Below are positions 21,046 through 32,956 of a stretch of DNA of 64,000 bases, piece by piece; within the stretch, counting starts at the first letter, position 1; each line of letters starts with the position of its first letter. Made by a program: the position numbers and the translations under genes. This stretch comes from Pilaira anomala (lineage: Eukaryota > Mucoromycota > Mucoromycetes > Mucorales > Mucoraceae), in the NCBI GenBank assembly GCA_025716855.1, contig JAIXMQ010000103.1, forward strand, positions 1 through 64,000, read 5' to 3'. The notes under the pieces are model-generated. The model was not told the origin of the DNA, searched no databases, and saw only the letters and a program-made list of their open reading frames with translations.

Positions 21046-22064
21046 CTCAAATATAAACGCACCTTGTAGAAAGAGACGGTAAAGTGGTTTCCCCTTTTCA
21101 CGATATCCCACTTTACGCAAACGAAGAGAAGAATGTATTCAACATGGTAGTTGAAATTCCTCGTTGGACAAACGCCAAAGTAGAAGTAAAGTTTTATTTT
21201 CCTGCGTTGACATAAAAAGGTTTTTCTTAAACTGTCCATTTTTTTTTTCATATATAGATCGCAACAAAAGAAAAGTTCAACCCTTTAAAGCAAGATGTTA
21301 AAAAGGGTAAACCTCGTTTTGTACGCAACTGTTTCCCATACAAGGGCTATATTTGGAACTATGGTGCTTTACCCCAGACCTGGGAAGACCCTAGCGAAGT
21401 ACACGTCGAAACCAAGGCTGGGGGTGATAACGATCCCATTGATGTGATTGAAATTGGAGAAGCGATTGCTACACAAGGTGAAGTCAAACAAGTCAAAGTA
21501 TTAGGTGTTTTAGCCATGTTGGATGAAGGAGAAACAGATTGGAAGGTACTTGCGATCGATACAAAAGATCCTATTGCCTCTAAAGTCAATGGTATGTTTT
21601 CTCCCTACTCGTAAACCATGATTAAAAAAAAAAAAATTTAATTTTTTTTTTTTTTTTTAAAGATGTAAAGGATGTAGAAACATTTTATCCGGGTTTATTA
21701 GATGCAACCAGACAATGGTTCAAGGTTTATAAAGTACCTGATGGAAAGCCAGAAAATGCGTTTGCTTTTGATGGCGAATGTAAAGATAAAGAATATGCGC
21801 TCTCTGTGGTTGCTGAAACCCATGAAGCCTGGAAGAAATTGGTGTATGGAAAAGCACAGACTGATTTAGACATGTAGGTCTTTTTTTTTTCACTACTTGA
21901 TTTTCAAAAAAAAAAAAAAACTCATATTTTTCTTAATTAGTCAAAATACATGTGTAGTCGATTCCCCTAAAAGAATAGAAACTGAGTCGATTTCAGGTGA
22001 ATCAAATGTGATTGTGAAAGAAGAAGAAGCCACTGGTTATGATCCTAAATGGTACTTTGTATAA
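20876..22064 (+). CDS. PPA2: Mitochondrial inorganic pyrophosphatase (PPA2-type)
   Basis: Five exons (20876-20993, 21070-21185, 21258-21591, 21663-21873, 21941-22064) give 300 aa. The N-terminus [20 protein letters not shown] is basic and hydroxylated, a likely mitochondrial presequence. The family I PPase core follows: [39 protein letters not shown] and the catalytic [13 protein letters not shown] (D-x-D-P-x-D signature), then [11 protein letters not shown]. It hydrolyses PPi to phosphate in the matrix. It ends [10 protein letters not shown]. It is divergent from the Aven-like gene. Confidence 0.95.
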
Positions 22065-22590
22065 TAAATCATACATGTATATATACATAAAAATACCTTA
22101 TTATGTTATTTGTTAAAAGCTGTGATCAGCTTCTTATGTATTTTTTTTTCTGAGTTGAGTAATTTCAAATGGTTCTTGCACTCTCTTGATGCAATCTTTT
22201 GTATTGATAACGGTTCTGTAATCAAGCAAGATATCAAGGTAAAAATTAAACATTACCCACACAGGATATCAATACGAGAAACTCTATCAGCCACCTAATT
22301 CATTTAGTTAAAAAGAGCCCTTTTGAAACTACCATCACACTACGGTAGCAAAGATCCGATGCTAAGCTACCTATTTACTGACCTTAATGAGTTCATTTGA
22401 TAAAGAAAAAGAAGGTTAAATCAATCTATTTGTGATGTACCTGGTGGTTTCATGCAAACTTATTTTGACAACTTTTTATGGTTCACAATTTGTAATTTTA
22501 TTTAAATGCAGGCAATAAATAAAAGAAAAAAAAAAAAAGAACAAAATATAGGGGTTGGGGGTATGATGGGAATGACAATAAGAGTACTTA
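22065..22590. repeat. Intergenic copy of the dispersed 'TACTGACCTTAA' segment (about 22,110-22,420)
   Basis: This segment resembles 59,210-59,530: an exon-like open stretch ending at GGTAAAAATTAAAC, then CCCTTTTGAA-CTAC, GGTA-CAAAG and ATTTACTGACCTTAA followed by GAAGAAAAAGG-like sequence. Unlike the 10-kb and 59-kb copies it has no foldback beside it. No functional gene is supported here. Confidence 0.55.
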
Positions 22591-25092
22591 TTAGATATCA
22601 GGCGAACTGGGAGGAGTAATATGAGAGTCAGAATCAGAATCAAATAGAAGCAAAGTAGGCTTATTACTGCCGCTTGACATTGTACTAGACGGTTTTCCAT
22701 TGAATTGAGCCATGAACTTACGACGACGATGTTGTTCTTTGAAAAAGTCCTTTTCATCCATTTGGTGATAAGAACCATCAGGCATACTAACACGACGACG
22801 AGATAAAAATGTCAATTCATCGCCACTACCTGCATCACTATGTTGACCACCACTTTGAAGTACACTATTAACAAAATCTTGATTTTCCAAATGTTTAGAT
22901 AACGTTTCATTTTCAGCAATGCGTCCACGATTTGCCTTTTGATGGCGTAATGATCTACGCACTTTTTCAATTGAAGATTCAATACGCATACGATTCGATA
23001 TCATGGAAATCTTGGGCCAGGTTCGAATTTGACCGATAATCATCAACTTCTTGAGTCGATCCGCATCTGGGTCTGCAATCGTATAGAACCAGTCAGATAG
23101 ATCAGATTTAGGTAAAATCGTCACATTGCCGTCAAATTTTTGTAGCCAAACTGAACTCCAGTCTTGATCATGAATCTTGGGTAAAAGTTTTAAACTTCTC
23201 AATACTTTTAACCATTTCGCTAAATCAAGTTTCAACATTTGTTCAATGGTAGAAGCCAAGAAACCTCCACGCCAGCCTCGTCCTTGAAGATGTGTCACGG
23301 GTCTACCGGGACTACCTTGGTTGGCATAAAAGAAGACGTGAACATGAGGATTGACTTGGCTAACTACTGTATAATTGACATTGAATTGTGTATTCAATGC
23401 GTGTGTAGGAATATCAGTACTTAAGCTACCGTCCTTAAATTTGTGGCCATAATTATATGGAATAAGGTGTTCTGTACCACGCTTTTTTTGCATGAGTACA
23501 ACAGGGTTCAAAATCTAGATTAAAAAAAAAGTATAAAATGTGTGAATAAGCGTTTATATATATAAAAAAAAAAAAACTGTTCAAGACTTACACCGGGAAT
23601 AGCTGCTGATGCAAGTACAGCACTCCAAATAACACAGTCAGGCGCAGTAAGATAATTTAATAACTTGGGAGGTGAATGAGGATCATAAGGAATGACCGAG
23701 ACATTAAAAATACGACCAGTTCTTTCATAAGCTTCCTTAAATGTAAGTGAACCTTTACAAAACCACATGGCTTCACGACACCATTCTTGAGAATCAAAAA
23801 TAGCACCAGTCTTCACATAACGAGCAATTTTAGCTGCCCAGCTTCCTTGACAGACGTTAATTCTCTTTGCTAATTCAGGCTTTAAAATCTCGTTTAATTC
23901 TTCATCAGTACGAGTACAGACAATTGCACCCATTAATGAACCTGCTGAAGTACCTGTAATAATGGAAGGTAAAAGACCACGATCTAACAAGGCACGAATG
24001 ACACCTAAATGATAGTAACCAAAACCTGCACCGCCTGATAAACAAAATGCGGTACGTCCATAGTTTTTCGAATATAATTTGAAAGCAAGTCGTTTATCTT
24101 CTGCCGTGATAAATTGATTGCTGGCCAACGCCTCAATTGATCTCGTGACTATGTATTATATACTGTTTTAGTTATCTTGTTTTAATTTATCTTTCTTAAT
24201 TTATCTTTTTTTTTTTCTTAATTTACCTTCTTCCACGTATTCTTCAACTAAAGTCTTTGTACCCAAATAAGTATTACTATAAAGTTTTTCATTTTCAATA
24301 CCAGCAAAATTTTGTTTTAAACAAACGTAAAGAACATCCATTAATTTAGTTGCATCTTCTACTGTATCGCCTTGTCTATACATTTTTAAATGTTTTACTA
24401 CTTTTTGTAATAATCGATAATCGTAATAAGCATAAGGAATTGTTTTTTTCCATTCATCTTTTTGCATATATTTATCGAGTGCGTCTGCTGCTTCACACCA
24501 TTCCTTGTATGTTTTAGATGCACGTAATTGAGCTCGAAGTTTTCTTTTGCGGCCCCGCCAACTGAATAAGTTCTCCCACATTCGTACCAGTAGACGTAGT
24601 GAGACATAAGCCATTAATTCAACAAACATGATGAAACCAATGACGATCTGAGAGAGAGAGAGAGAGAGAGAGCGATTAACACAGTGGCTTTATATAAAAA
24701 ATCTGTAAGGAACTTACCACCAGTGGGTATTGTAACAAAGAGTGTGAAATACCCTTTGGCTTAGCAGCTTCTTGTTCTACTAATTTTCTTTTGGTGGACC
24801 TTTTAGAAGGAGAAGGTTTAAGAGATCGAGGTGTATTAATAGGAGGTAAAGCATCTGTCCAGGCTGAGATGTGTTCAGCATTTGAAGTATCGATTGTACT
24901 ATTGATAGGATCGTATTCAAGCGCTTTTAAGAAATCTTGTACGTGTGTTTCGTTGACATATTCAACGTTTAATGGATTTTTATTCTTGTGATGTTCTTGT
25001 GATTCTAGACATCGTGTGCCTGAACCATCTGCTGTATTTACTATCTTGTTGGTCGTTTTTTTGACCGCTTTATCAGCGTTTTTTATAGCCAT
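22591..25092 (-). CDS. Patatin-like triacylglycerol lipase/phospholipase (Tgl3/4/5 - SDP1 type)
   Basis: Four or more exons. The N-terminal region carries a transmembrane stretch (IVIGFIMFVELMAYVSLRLL), then the DUF3336-type domain (TYKEWCEAADALDKYM...YDYRLLQKVVKHL). The patatin domain has the oxyanion box CLSGGAGFGYYHLGVIRAL, nucleophile elbow GTSAGS and catalytic Asp in FKDGS. The C-terminal tail is Arg/Ser-rich and ends in a DSDSDSHITPPSSPDI acidic/proline segment. Family members hydrolyse triacylglycerol on lipid droplets and some have lysophospholipid acyltransferase activity. The start at 25092 (MAIKNADK) is chosen; an in-frame ATG at 25146 would add a hydrophobic leader. A (GA)n tract lies in the first intron. 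Confidence 0.9.
24650..24672. repeat. (GA)n microsatellite in an intron of the patatin gene
   Basis: About eleven GA units directly beside the acceptor side of the first intron of the lipase gene; on the coding strand this is a CT-rich polypyrimidine tract. Confidence 0.8.
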
Positions 25093-25541
25093 TTTTAGTT
25101 TATGCAAATAAAATAAAGGAAAGAAAAAGAGAGAAAAAAATATCAAAAAGGCCTTTAATAAACAATTAAGTCAAAATAAATCCGCTTTGTGTGACTTGGA
25201 GATGATGTAATCCATGCTATTGGTTAAATCTAATAATTGCAGACCCAATGTTGGGGGTAAATGCATATGAAAAAATGTAGTTCGATTTGTTTGTTGGTCT
25301 TTTTCAGTAAAACAAATATACTTTTTTTTTTTCTTTTCTTCGTACGATATTTTCTTTTAACTAACCCCAAACAAAATGTAATTAAGAAATACTTGTAAAA
25401 GTAACACAAAAGATTTCTCTTTTTAATATTATAAAGTTGGGGAATAAAATAGTAAAGCTTATTTTTTGACAGTCGTTGTTCCCTTTTCCATCCATCCCCC
25501 GTGATTCATTATTATTTTTATTATTTTATACTTAAACAACA

Positions 25542-27406
25542 ACGTTACTAATAAGTACACGAAGCTTAAACGTTTGCCAAAATTTACCAGTTTGTTTCAA
25601 TATAGCATATGCAATAGGACTTCCAGTTTTATACAGGATAAAGAATAGAATGAAACCCGTCATTAGATTCACACTAGCATATTTCAAAGCAGCCTAATCA
25701 GAATGTTATAATATTTAGTAAAATTAATATTAAACTAAAAAGAAGTATTGTATACTTGCCTTAATTACCCATTTCCAGCCATCACCTATATCTTCTATAT
25801 CAGATTCAGTCTCCTCTCCTTCTTCTGTATCTGATTTCTTTCTAATAGCACGTTGTCTATCACGCTCTACTAATTCCTTACGAAGATCATCAATGCGTTC
25901 ATTTAAAGCAATTATTTCATTCTGTAATGATTCTAATGCTCTTTTTGTAGCTGGTCCTAAAGCAACTGATGTATAGGGTTGATTAGGATCTATATAACGT
26001 AATTGACTCACAGGTCTTGAATCTGTCGTAGTAGGTGTATAGAGATTTCTATTAGAAACTGTATGATTTAATTGAGGTGTAGCAGTAACAGATGAAGATG
26101 CACTTGAACCAGGTACAGGTGAATATGTATTTTGTTGTTGTTGTTGTTGTTTGTAAATGGCTGTCATCGATTGTAAATGTTGAGGATAAGGTGGTGGAGA
26201 AGGAGAAGTTAGAGATCTTTGCTGCTGTTGAATACGATTATACATTGGAGAAGGTAATCTTAATACATTAGAAGACCTTGATCCATTATTTTCAATACTA
26301 TCTTCACTACTGTTGATATTACGAGTAGTAGTAGTAGTAGGAGGAAGATGTTGCCATGGATTCACACTGTGATCAAATTCTTCTTCAATAAAGTCTTTAG
26401 GTAACATATCGCGTGTCATGTGTGGTCTCTTCTCGGTCCCGCGTTGCCCAAATCGTGTGGATCTTACCCCACTATTGACACTGGTAGCAACGGAAGGGGG
26501 TCGAGTCGTCGGTGCCGTGACCATCGTTTGAACTGAGGCCACAGAAGATGGTCTCCGCTGATTATTTCGAGTTAAAACGGGTGATGTTAATCGTGGTTGT
26601 TGTCGATCTACTGATATCGAGGGAGGAATGACTTGAAAGGATGAGCTGTTACTACTTTGTTGAATGTCTCGAAGATATGCTTGTTCCTCTTCATCTGTTT
26701 CTTAAAAATTATGAGTGAATAATTTTCTTCAATTGGGAAACAAGGTTTTCTTACCTTCATCGTCGTCGTCATCATCATCATCGTCTTCTTGATTTGATGT
26801 ATCATCGGTATCCAAATCATCACTATCATCATCCCCTGATGGTCTCATTATAGCAAATGTATGTATAATTTGTTGTGCTTCTTCTCTCCCAATATTTTTC
26901 TTATAAGCCTAAAAAATATATATATAAATTATTGTAATAGTGTACCGGATTTGGAATTTTACTCATTACCTCAGCTGCCACTCTTAATAAAGATTCGACA
27001 TAGATATGCCTTGCTTCTAAAACAGTAAGACCTTCTAATTTCTTCCAAGCATCCCTTTTCAATTTTTATTAATTATTAGCTGGTGGGAATTCAATTGTTC
27101 CTTTTCTTTGTTATTTTACCACTTTGCTCTACCGACAACGTCAAATAAACCAGGACGTTGTGTATTGATATCACCCTGTGATACTTGTTTATATAACGAA
27201 TAAAGCTATATTAAATACATGTATATATATATCAATGACCAAGTTTTTTTTTATTTTATCTCTTAAATAGAAAACTTTACTTCTAACTTTTGACTCTTGG
27301 TAGGTTGAAAGTTAGAACTAGCTGGTAAGTTCTGTACAATATGTAACGCTTTATTATATCTTTGTAATATAAACCGGTCGGTATAGTGTGGTGGAATGTT
27401 GGCCAT
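25542..27406 (-). CDS. Tail-anchored acyl-CoA-binding protein (ACBD5/Atg37-like)
   Basis: The start at 27406 gives MANIPPHYTDRFILQRYNKAL. An ACBP domain ([51 protein letters not shown]) is followed by acidic and Ser/Pro/Gln-rich low-complexity sequence. A coiled coil (LESLQNEIIALNERIDDLRK) comes next, and then a C-terminal membrane segment (about 20 hydrophobic residues, MTGFILFFILYK...) with a short tail. This architecture is that of ACBD5/Atg37, peroxisomal proteins that bind acyl-CoA, tether the ER and support pexophagy. The last intron has a GC donor (AAG|GCAAGT). The short poly-N/Q and DDDD tracts are ordinary low complexity. Confidence 0.88.
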
Positions 27407-28083
27407 GAAAGATAACACGTAATGGTGTAAAAAAAAAAAAAAAAAAAGAGAGAGAGAAAAAAAAAGAAAGAAAATCACATGTATCTTTACCATGCTTGTT
27501 TCTTTTTTTCCCCCTCTGTGTGTGTGTGTGTGTGTGTCTATATTTTCGAAACACGTGAGTCCAAAAAAAAAAAAATAGATAGTAACGGGTTGCCATGGTT
27601 ACTTGAGACTGTCATTATAACATTTTGTTGTTTGGATAGATCGGCAAGATAAAAAGAGACGCGTCTGTTTACGTTTAGATGAAAACAAACTCGCGTGTTA
27701 ATTAATTTCTCTCCTTTTTTTTTTCTTAAAATGTGCGTGGTGTAATCAACGGATATTTTTCAAACAAAAAAAATAAAAATATCCGTTTTCTTTTTCTATT
27801 GTTACTTTAAACATCAAGATAAAAGCGGATATATAAAAAAAGAAAGAAACTCGGGTATCTATTCAAATCTAAAGAAACCATAAAAAAAAAAACCCAAGTA
27901 ATAATAAAAAAAAGTGACCTATAATTCGCTTTAAATAATCAAAAGGGTTCCATTGGAATGATTTAAAATTAACTTAGTGCATGTTGTACACGGAAAAATA
28001 TAGACCGCGTTCCTAAACAACACGTCTTTAATTTATTTTTATAATAAAACGCGACTCCAAAATTTTTTTTATCACCCAGTCAC

Positions 28084-28125
<42 letters not shown>

Positions 28126-28243
28126 TATAAATAAAAGACAAAAAAAGACACCCTAATTCCTTTCTTCTTCTTCTTTATCAAGTGCTCTTTATCACTCTCT
28201 TCCCGTTTGTCTCCCTCTGTTCTGTTTGTTCTTTGCTTAAAAT
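27407..28243. promoter_or_regulatory. Shared divergent promoter region of ACBD5-like gene and RNR2
   Basis: No gene is seen. It contains (TG)n at 27,513-27,537, a poly-A tract of about 38 nt at 28,086-28,123, and the palindrome AGACGCGTCT (27,657-27,666) with the ACGCGT MluI cell-cycle-box core used by MBF to drive S-phase genes such as ribonucleotide reductase. The pyrimidine-rich stretch just upstream of the R2 ATG is a typical leader. Confidence 0.5.
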
Positions 28244-29445
28244 ATGACTGCCACTATTGACGCTACTAATCAGTTATCCAAGTTATCTGTTCAAGATGTT
28301 CAAATTAAAAAGTTGAATGACGCTGTTGAAGGAGATGAAGTTGAAGAAATTCTTAGAGATAATACCAGACGTTTCTGTTTATTCCCTATTAAATACCATG
28401 AGGTAAATAATTAAAAAAAAAAAAAAAAAGAAAAATGTAATGTACAAATATTAATTATATACATATTTTTATTTTACTTTAGATTTGGCAATTCTATAAG
28501 AAAGCTGAAGCCTCTTTCTGGACAGCAGAAGAAATTGATTTATCCAAAGACCAACATGATTGGGAAACAAAGATGAATGATAACGAAAGATTCTTCATTT
28601 CTCGTGTATTAGCATTCTTTGCTAGTGCAGATGGTGTTGTAAATGAAAACTTGGTTCAAAACTTTTGTGATGAAGTCAAGATTCCTGAAGCTAAATGTTT
28701 TTATGGTTTCCAAATGGCTATTGAAAACATTCATGCTGAAACTTATAGTCTTTTAATTGATACTTATATTAAGGATACTGTTGAAAAAGAGATGCTCTTT
28801 GACGCTATTGAAACAAGTAAGTAATTAAACAATTAGATACATGTAAATAGATGACTAATTGCTATTTGCTTAGTTCCTTGTATCAAAAAGAAAGCAGATT
28901 GGGCTTTCAAATGGATTTCTGGTAACGATTCTTTTGCTGAAAGATTAGTTGCTTTCGCTGCTGTTGAAGGTATCTTCTTCTCCGGTTCTTTTGCTTCCAT
29001 CTTTTGGCTCAAGAAGCGTGGTCTCATGCCTGGATTAACTTTCAGTAACGAACTTATCAGTCGTGATGAAGGTCTCCATACTGACTTTGCTTGTCTCTTA
29101 TTCACTCATATTCGTAAACAACCTAGTGAAGATCGTATCAAGACTATTATTGTTGAAGCTGTCGGTATTGAACAAGAATTCTTAACTGATGCTTTACCTG
29201 TCAACTTGATTGGTATGAATGCTAAGCTCATGTGCCAATACATTGAATTCGTTGCCGATAGATTAATGGTCGCTCTTGGCTTTGATAAGATTTACAATGT
29301 TTCTAACCCCTTTGATTTCATGGACATGATTTCTCTTCAAGGAAAGACAAACTTCTTTGAAAAGCGTGTTTCTGATTATCAACGTGCTGGTGTTATGAAC
29401 AAGACTCCTGTCGAAAAGACCTTTACTTTAGATGCTGATTTCTAA
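28244..29445 (+). CDS. RNR2: Ribonucleotide reductase small subunit (R2)
   Basis: Three exons (28244-28402, 28483-28816, 28874-29445) give 354 aa. It supplies the diferric tyrosyl radical for dNTP synthesis. Visible signatures are [29 protein letters not shown] (first Asp ligand), the helix [23 protein letters not shown] with ligand Glu/His and radical Tyr, [32 protein letters not shown], and the C-terminal FTLDADF that docks to the R1 subunit. It is shorter than animal or yeast R2 (about 390-400 aa) because the N-terminus is brief. The R2 clamp residues look intact, so it is a Rnr2-type, not a degenerate Rnr4-type, protein. Confidence 0.97.
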
Positions 29446-29469
29446 GTAAAATTATATTAATCATCATAA

Positions 29470-29753
29470 CAACAACAACAACCACAACAACAACAACAAC
29501 AACTTTCTGTAAATATCTTCACTATTCCCATTCTATTCTTTCTTTTTAAAGAAAAAGAAAACAAAACAAACCCCCTTCTCTTATTAATACATATTTAAAA
29601 AAAAAAAAAAATAATAATAAGCAAAAAAAAAAACTAAGGGTAAAAAAAAAATCATTCTCATTCTTTCACTGATTAACACACACACACACACACACACACA
29701 AATAATAAAAAATAATAACATAATGTTTTTATTTATAATATATAAAAAGTAGA
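29470..29753. repeat. 3' intergenic simple repeats
   Basis: Between RNR2 and CARS lie a (CAA)n tract at 29,467-29,502, a (CA)n tract at 29,678-29,701 and A-rich runs. No gene is present. Confidence 0.7.
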
Positions 29754-32437
29754 TTAATTTTTAAATTCTTTAAGATATTCATCATGAAGTTTCTTTTGCA
29801 TATCCCATTCCTTTTGAGCCTTCTTCTTTCTACTCTTTGTGATTTCCTCACCATCTTTAGTATGAGTAGGGAAACCAGCTTCATCAAATTTAGAGAATTC
29901 ACCCGATTGTTTAAACATTTCATCAGGTGTAAGTTTACCCTTTTCCAATTTCTCTAAACGCTTACGTTCACGTTCAGCAGCAGCAGCAGCTTTCTTAGCT
30001 TCCTTTTCAGCTGCAATAGCCAACTTCTTTTCGCGTGCTTGAATTAATTCTTCACGAGGTACAAGCTTTACAAGTGCAATACCATCTTCTTGATCATCCA
30101 AAGAAACACTTAATTCAACCAATTGATTATCACGAAGATCGTCACACAACTTTAAGAATTCAGTATGTTCTACCTTATTGCGTGCACCAAGACGTACTTG
30201 ATCTCTAAAAGTAGAGAGTGTTTGTAAATAAGGCATCAAGATTTCCTCTGCATTAGCACCCGCTTGACCAACAGCACCACCAAATCCAATCTCTACACCA
30301 TTATCGGCAACACCAAAGATCTTCATTAAAGAAGTAATCCATTTAGCCACCTTATTTAATAAATGAACATTGACATTCTTGGCACCAGCAGAAGTCATAT
30401 ACTTGTTGGTAACATTCACTAAATCCATGACTTCATCCATGACCTTGGGTGTATTAATAGAATCACAAAGAGCAGCATGAACATTATCTTGCTTCGTTTG
30501 CAAAATATTTAATAATTCCTTTTCTGCTTCTCTATAACGATGTGTGATACCACCATTGGGTAACTCAGTAGCACCACGAGATCCATCATTTTGTACCTTA
30601 TTTAAAAGTGCCTTTGTATTATCAAAAAAGTTCTTCATGGTCTGTTCCAAAATAACCGTTTCATGCATACGAGATTTCTTGAAATCCATCTTGGCGTCCC
30701 ATTGATGTAACAAGAAGAAGAGACGAAGTTGACGTGCAGTATAGGTCTCAAGTGCTTCTTGAATCGTAATAAAGTTCTTTAAACTCTTACTCATCTTTTG
30801 TCCTTCTACATGAAGATGACCTGCATGTAAAAAGTAGTTGACCCATTGTTGACAACCATAATGGGCTTCAGATTGTGCAATTTCATTATCATGATGAGGG
30901 AAAGCTAAATCGACACCGCCTGAATGAATATCCATCGTTTCTCCAAGGACTGCACCGGCCATGACAGAACACTCAATATGCCAACCAGGACGACCTTGAG
31001 ACCAAGGTGAATCCCAAACAGGTTCTCCTGGCTTAGATGTCTTCCATAACGCAAAATCACTTGGACTCTTCTTACCAACCAATTTACTGCCTAAAGATCC
31101 CTCACCATCTTCAATCAAGGCAGTATCTCCCTTGGACCAAGGCTCAAGCTTAGCATAATGATGACCGTTATGACCGTCGTAACGGGATGTATCAAAGTAA
31201 ACAGATCCATCTACTTCATAAGCATATCCATTATCAATAATCTTTTGAACAAACTCAATAATTTCAGGTACATATTCACTGACTCGGGTTTGAACATCGG
31301 GTGCACGCACATTCAATGCTTCCATATCCTCGAAATATTTAGCTTCCCAGAAAGCAGGAAGTTCACGGAATACTTTGGGATCATTGACTTCAGAACCTTT
31401 CTATTATTATTTCACTCTGTTAAATAAAAATTTTTTTTTGATAGATATATCCATCTATTTATAAAAAAAAAATAGAAATTATAAACTTACTCTAGCATCT
31501 AACCAGTTAGAAAGGGTATCTTGAGAAGCTTCAATTAATTGTAAAGCAGCTTCCTTTGATTTAACTCCCTTTGATAAGTTTTCCTTGGCAATTTGAATAG
31601 CTTTATATGCATTATCCTAAAAAAAAAAAAAAAAAAAAAAAACAATAAATATTTCGATCTCTCTCTCTCTCTCTCTCTCCACTCTTTTTTTTTCATCTTA
31701 CCAAAGCAGTAAAGGTCATTTTATACTTGGGATCAACAAGAATTGCCTTTTCGATTTCCTCAGGGGTCATCTTTTTCGTAAACTCAGTCCAATCTGAAGT
31801 AGCCAAACTGACAAGAGCAGCATCCAAATTCTTCAATTTAGATTGAGCATATTCAGACCAAGCTTGTTCTGCATCTGCAACCAAAGCAGGACTTAACTCT
31901 GTCACTTGTTTCTTTAATTCCTTGAAAAGGTATTCTTGACGTGCACGTAAAATAATCTTATCATCAATATCTGTAACATTTTGTACAAATAAAACATCGT
32001 ATCTAAAATAATCTTCTAATACACGACGAATGATATCCATAGTCAAGTAAGTACGGGCATGACCCATATGAGACGCGTCATAGACTGTAGGTCCACAGTT
32101 ATACCATGTTACTCGTCTACCTTGTTTGGGAATGAACTCTGTCTGTTTATATAAAAAAAAAGAGTTATATATATATATATATCTATTTGATAGTTTTTTT
32201 TTAAGTAAACACTCTATTTAAAAATACCTTGGTCTTTGTAAGTGAGTTTTGAAACTTTAAGACAGGTGTAGGTTGAGCAGCAGGTACATGCCACTTGGGT
32301 TGTTGTCTCGATTTAGCACTGGCTTCAGTCGACATGGTGTTGAAGAAGGAAGGTCGATAGAAAGTTGGTTTAAAGGTAGACTGTTGAAATAATTTAGAGG
32401 AACGTATAAATAATGTTACAACAGGTGCAAATCGCAT
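29754..32437 (-). CDS. Cysteinyl-tRNA synthetase, probably dual cytosolic/mitochondrial
   Basis: A class I synthetase charging tRNA-Cys. Visible motifs: [20 protein letters not shown] (zinc Cys plus HIGH variant HMGH), [20 protein letters not shown] (zinc ligand), [21 protein letters not shown] and the signature [12 protein letters not shown] long insertion characteristic of eukaryotic enzymes and a Lys/Ala-rich charged tail ([23 protein letters not shown]...) follow. Met1 (32437) opens a basic presequence-like segment ([17 protein letters not shown]). Met35 (32335, MSTEASAKS) has a better context (A at -3 against T for Met1). This fits leaky scanning producing mitochondrial and cytosolic forms. 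Confidence 0.95.
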
Positions 32438-32439
32438 GT

Positions 32440-32927
32440 AACAATTATAAAAAAGTGTACCTTGTAAAAAAAAAGAGAGAGAGAAAAAAAAGAAAAAAAA
32501 AGAAATGGTTTTATATATATTACATAGTGGCTTAGCTAATAATATTTTGGAAAATGAGTCAAAGTGTATCCATGATTGTGTGATATAGTTACTGCTGCGA
32601 CAGTAAAAGGTGCTATTAATAGTTGCTCTGTAATAAAAACAAAAGCTTTATAACTAAGGTTTACATGAAATAAAAATTATAGCCTTTTTTTTTTCTTTTA
32701 GGCTATAATAGCTGGCATGAATTATGCAACTTTTTTTTTTTTATTTATTACAATAGTCCAGTAAATATATTATTCTCTCTTCTAATTACTGGAATGCATT
32801 ATATGTCGGGTTCCTTACTAAGCAAACAAGAAGGAGGGGTAAAAAAAAACAGAATTAAAAAAAAGGCTATATATATATTTCTTCTTTTACCCCCCCCCCT
32901 CCCTTTTTATTTCTTTATTTCTTTATT
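32440..32927. other. Gene-free region with a small hairpin
   Basis: AT-rich spacer between divergent genes. A hairpin with the arms TTATAGCC and GGCTATAA lies near 32,678-32,708. No gene is supported. Confidence 0.5.
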
Positions 32928-32942
32928 ATGTTTTGCTTTTAA
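32928..32942 (+). promoter_or_regulatory. Minimal uORF (4 codons) before the PY-motif protein
   Basis: ATG TTT TGC TTT TAA lies 14 nt upstream of the first in-frame ATG (32957) of the next gene. Whether it is in the transcript is unknown. Confidence 0.35.
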
Positions 32943-32956
32943 GGAAAACGAATGAT

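Noticed and set aside
28086..28123. Long poly-A, considered as a retroposon tail
   Set aside because: No target duplication or upstream retro-coding sequence; many similar A/T runs occur in the window.
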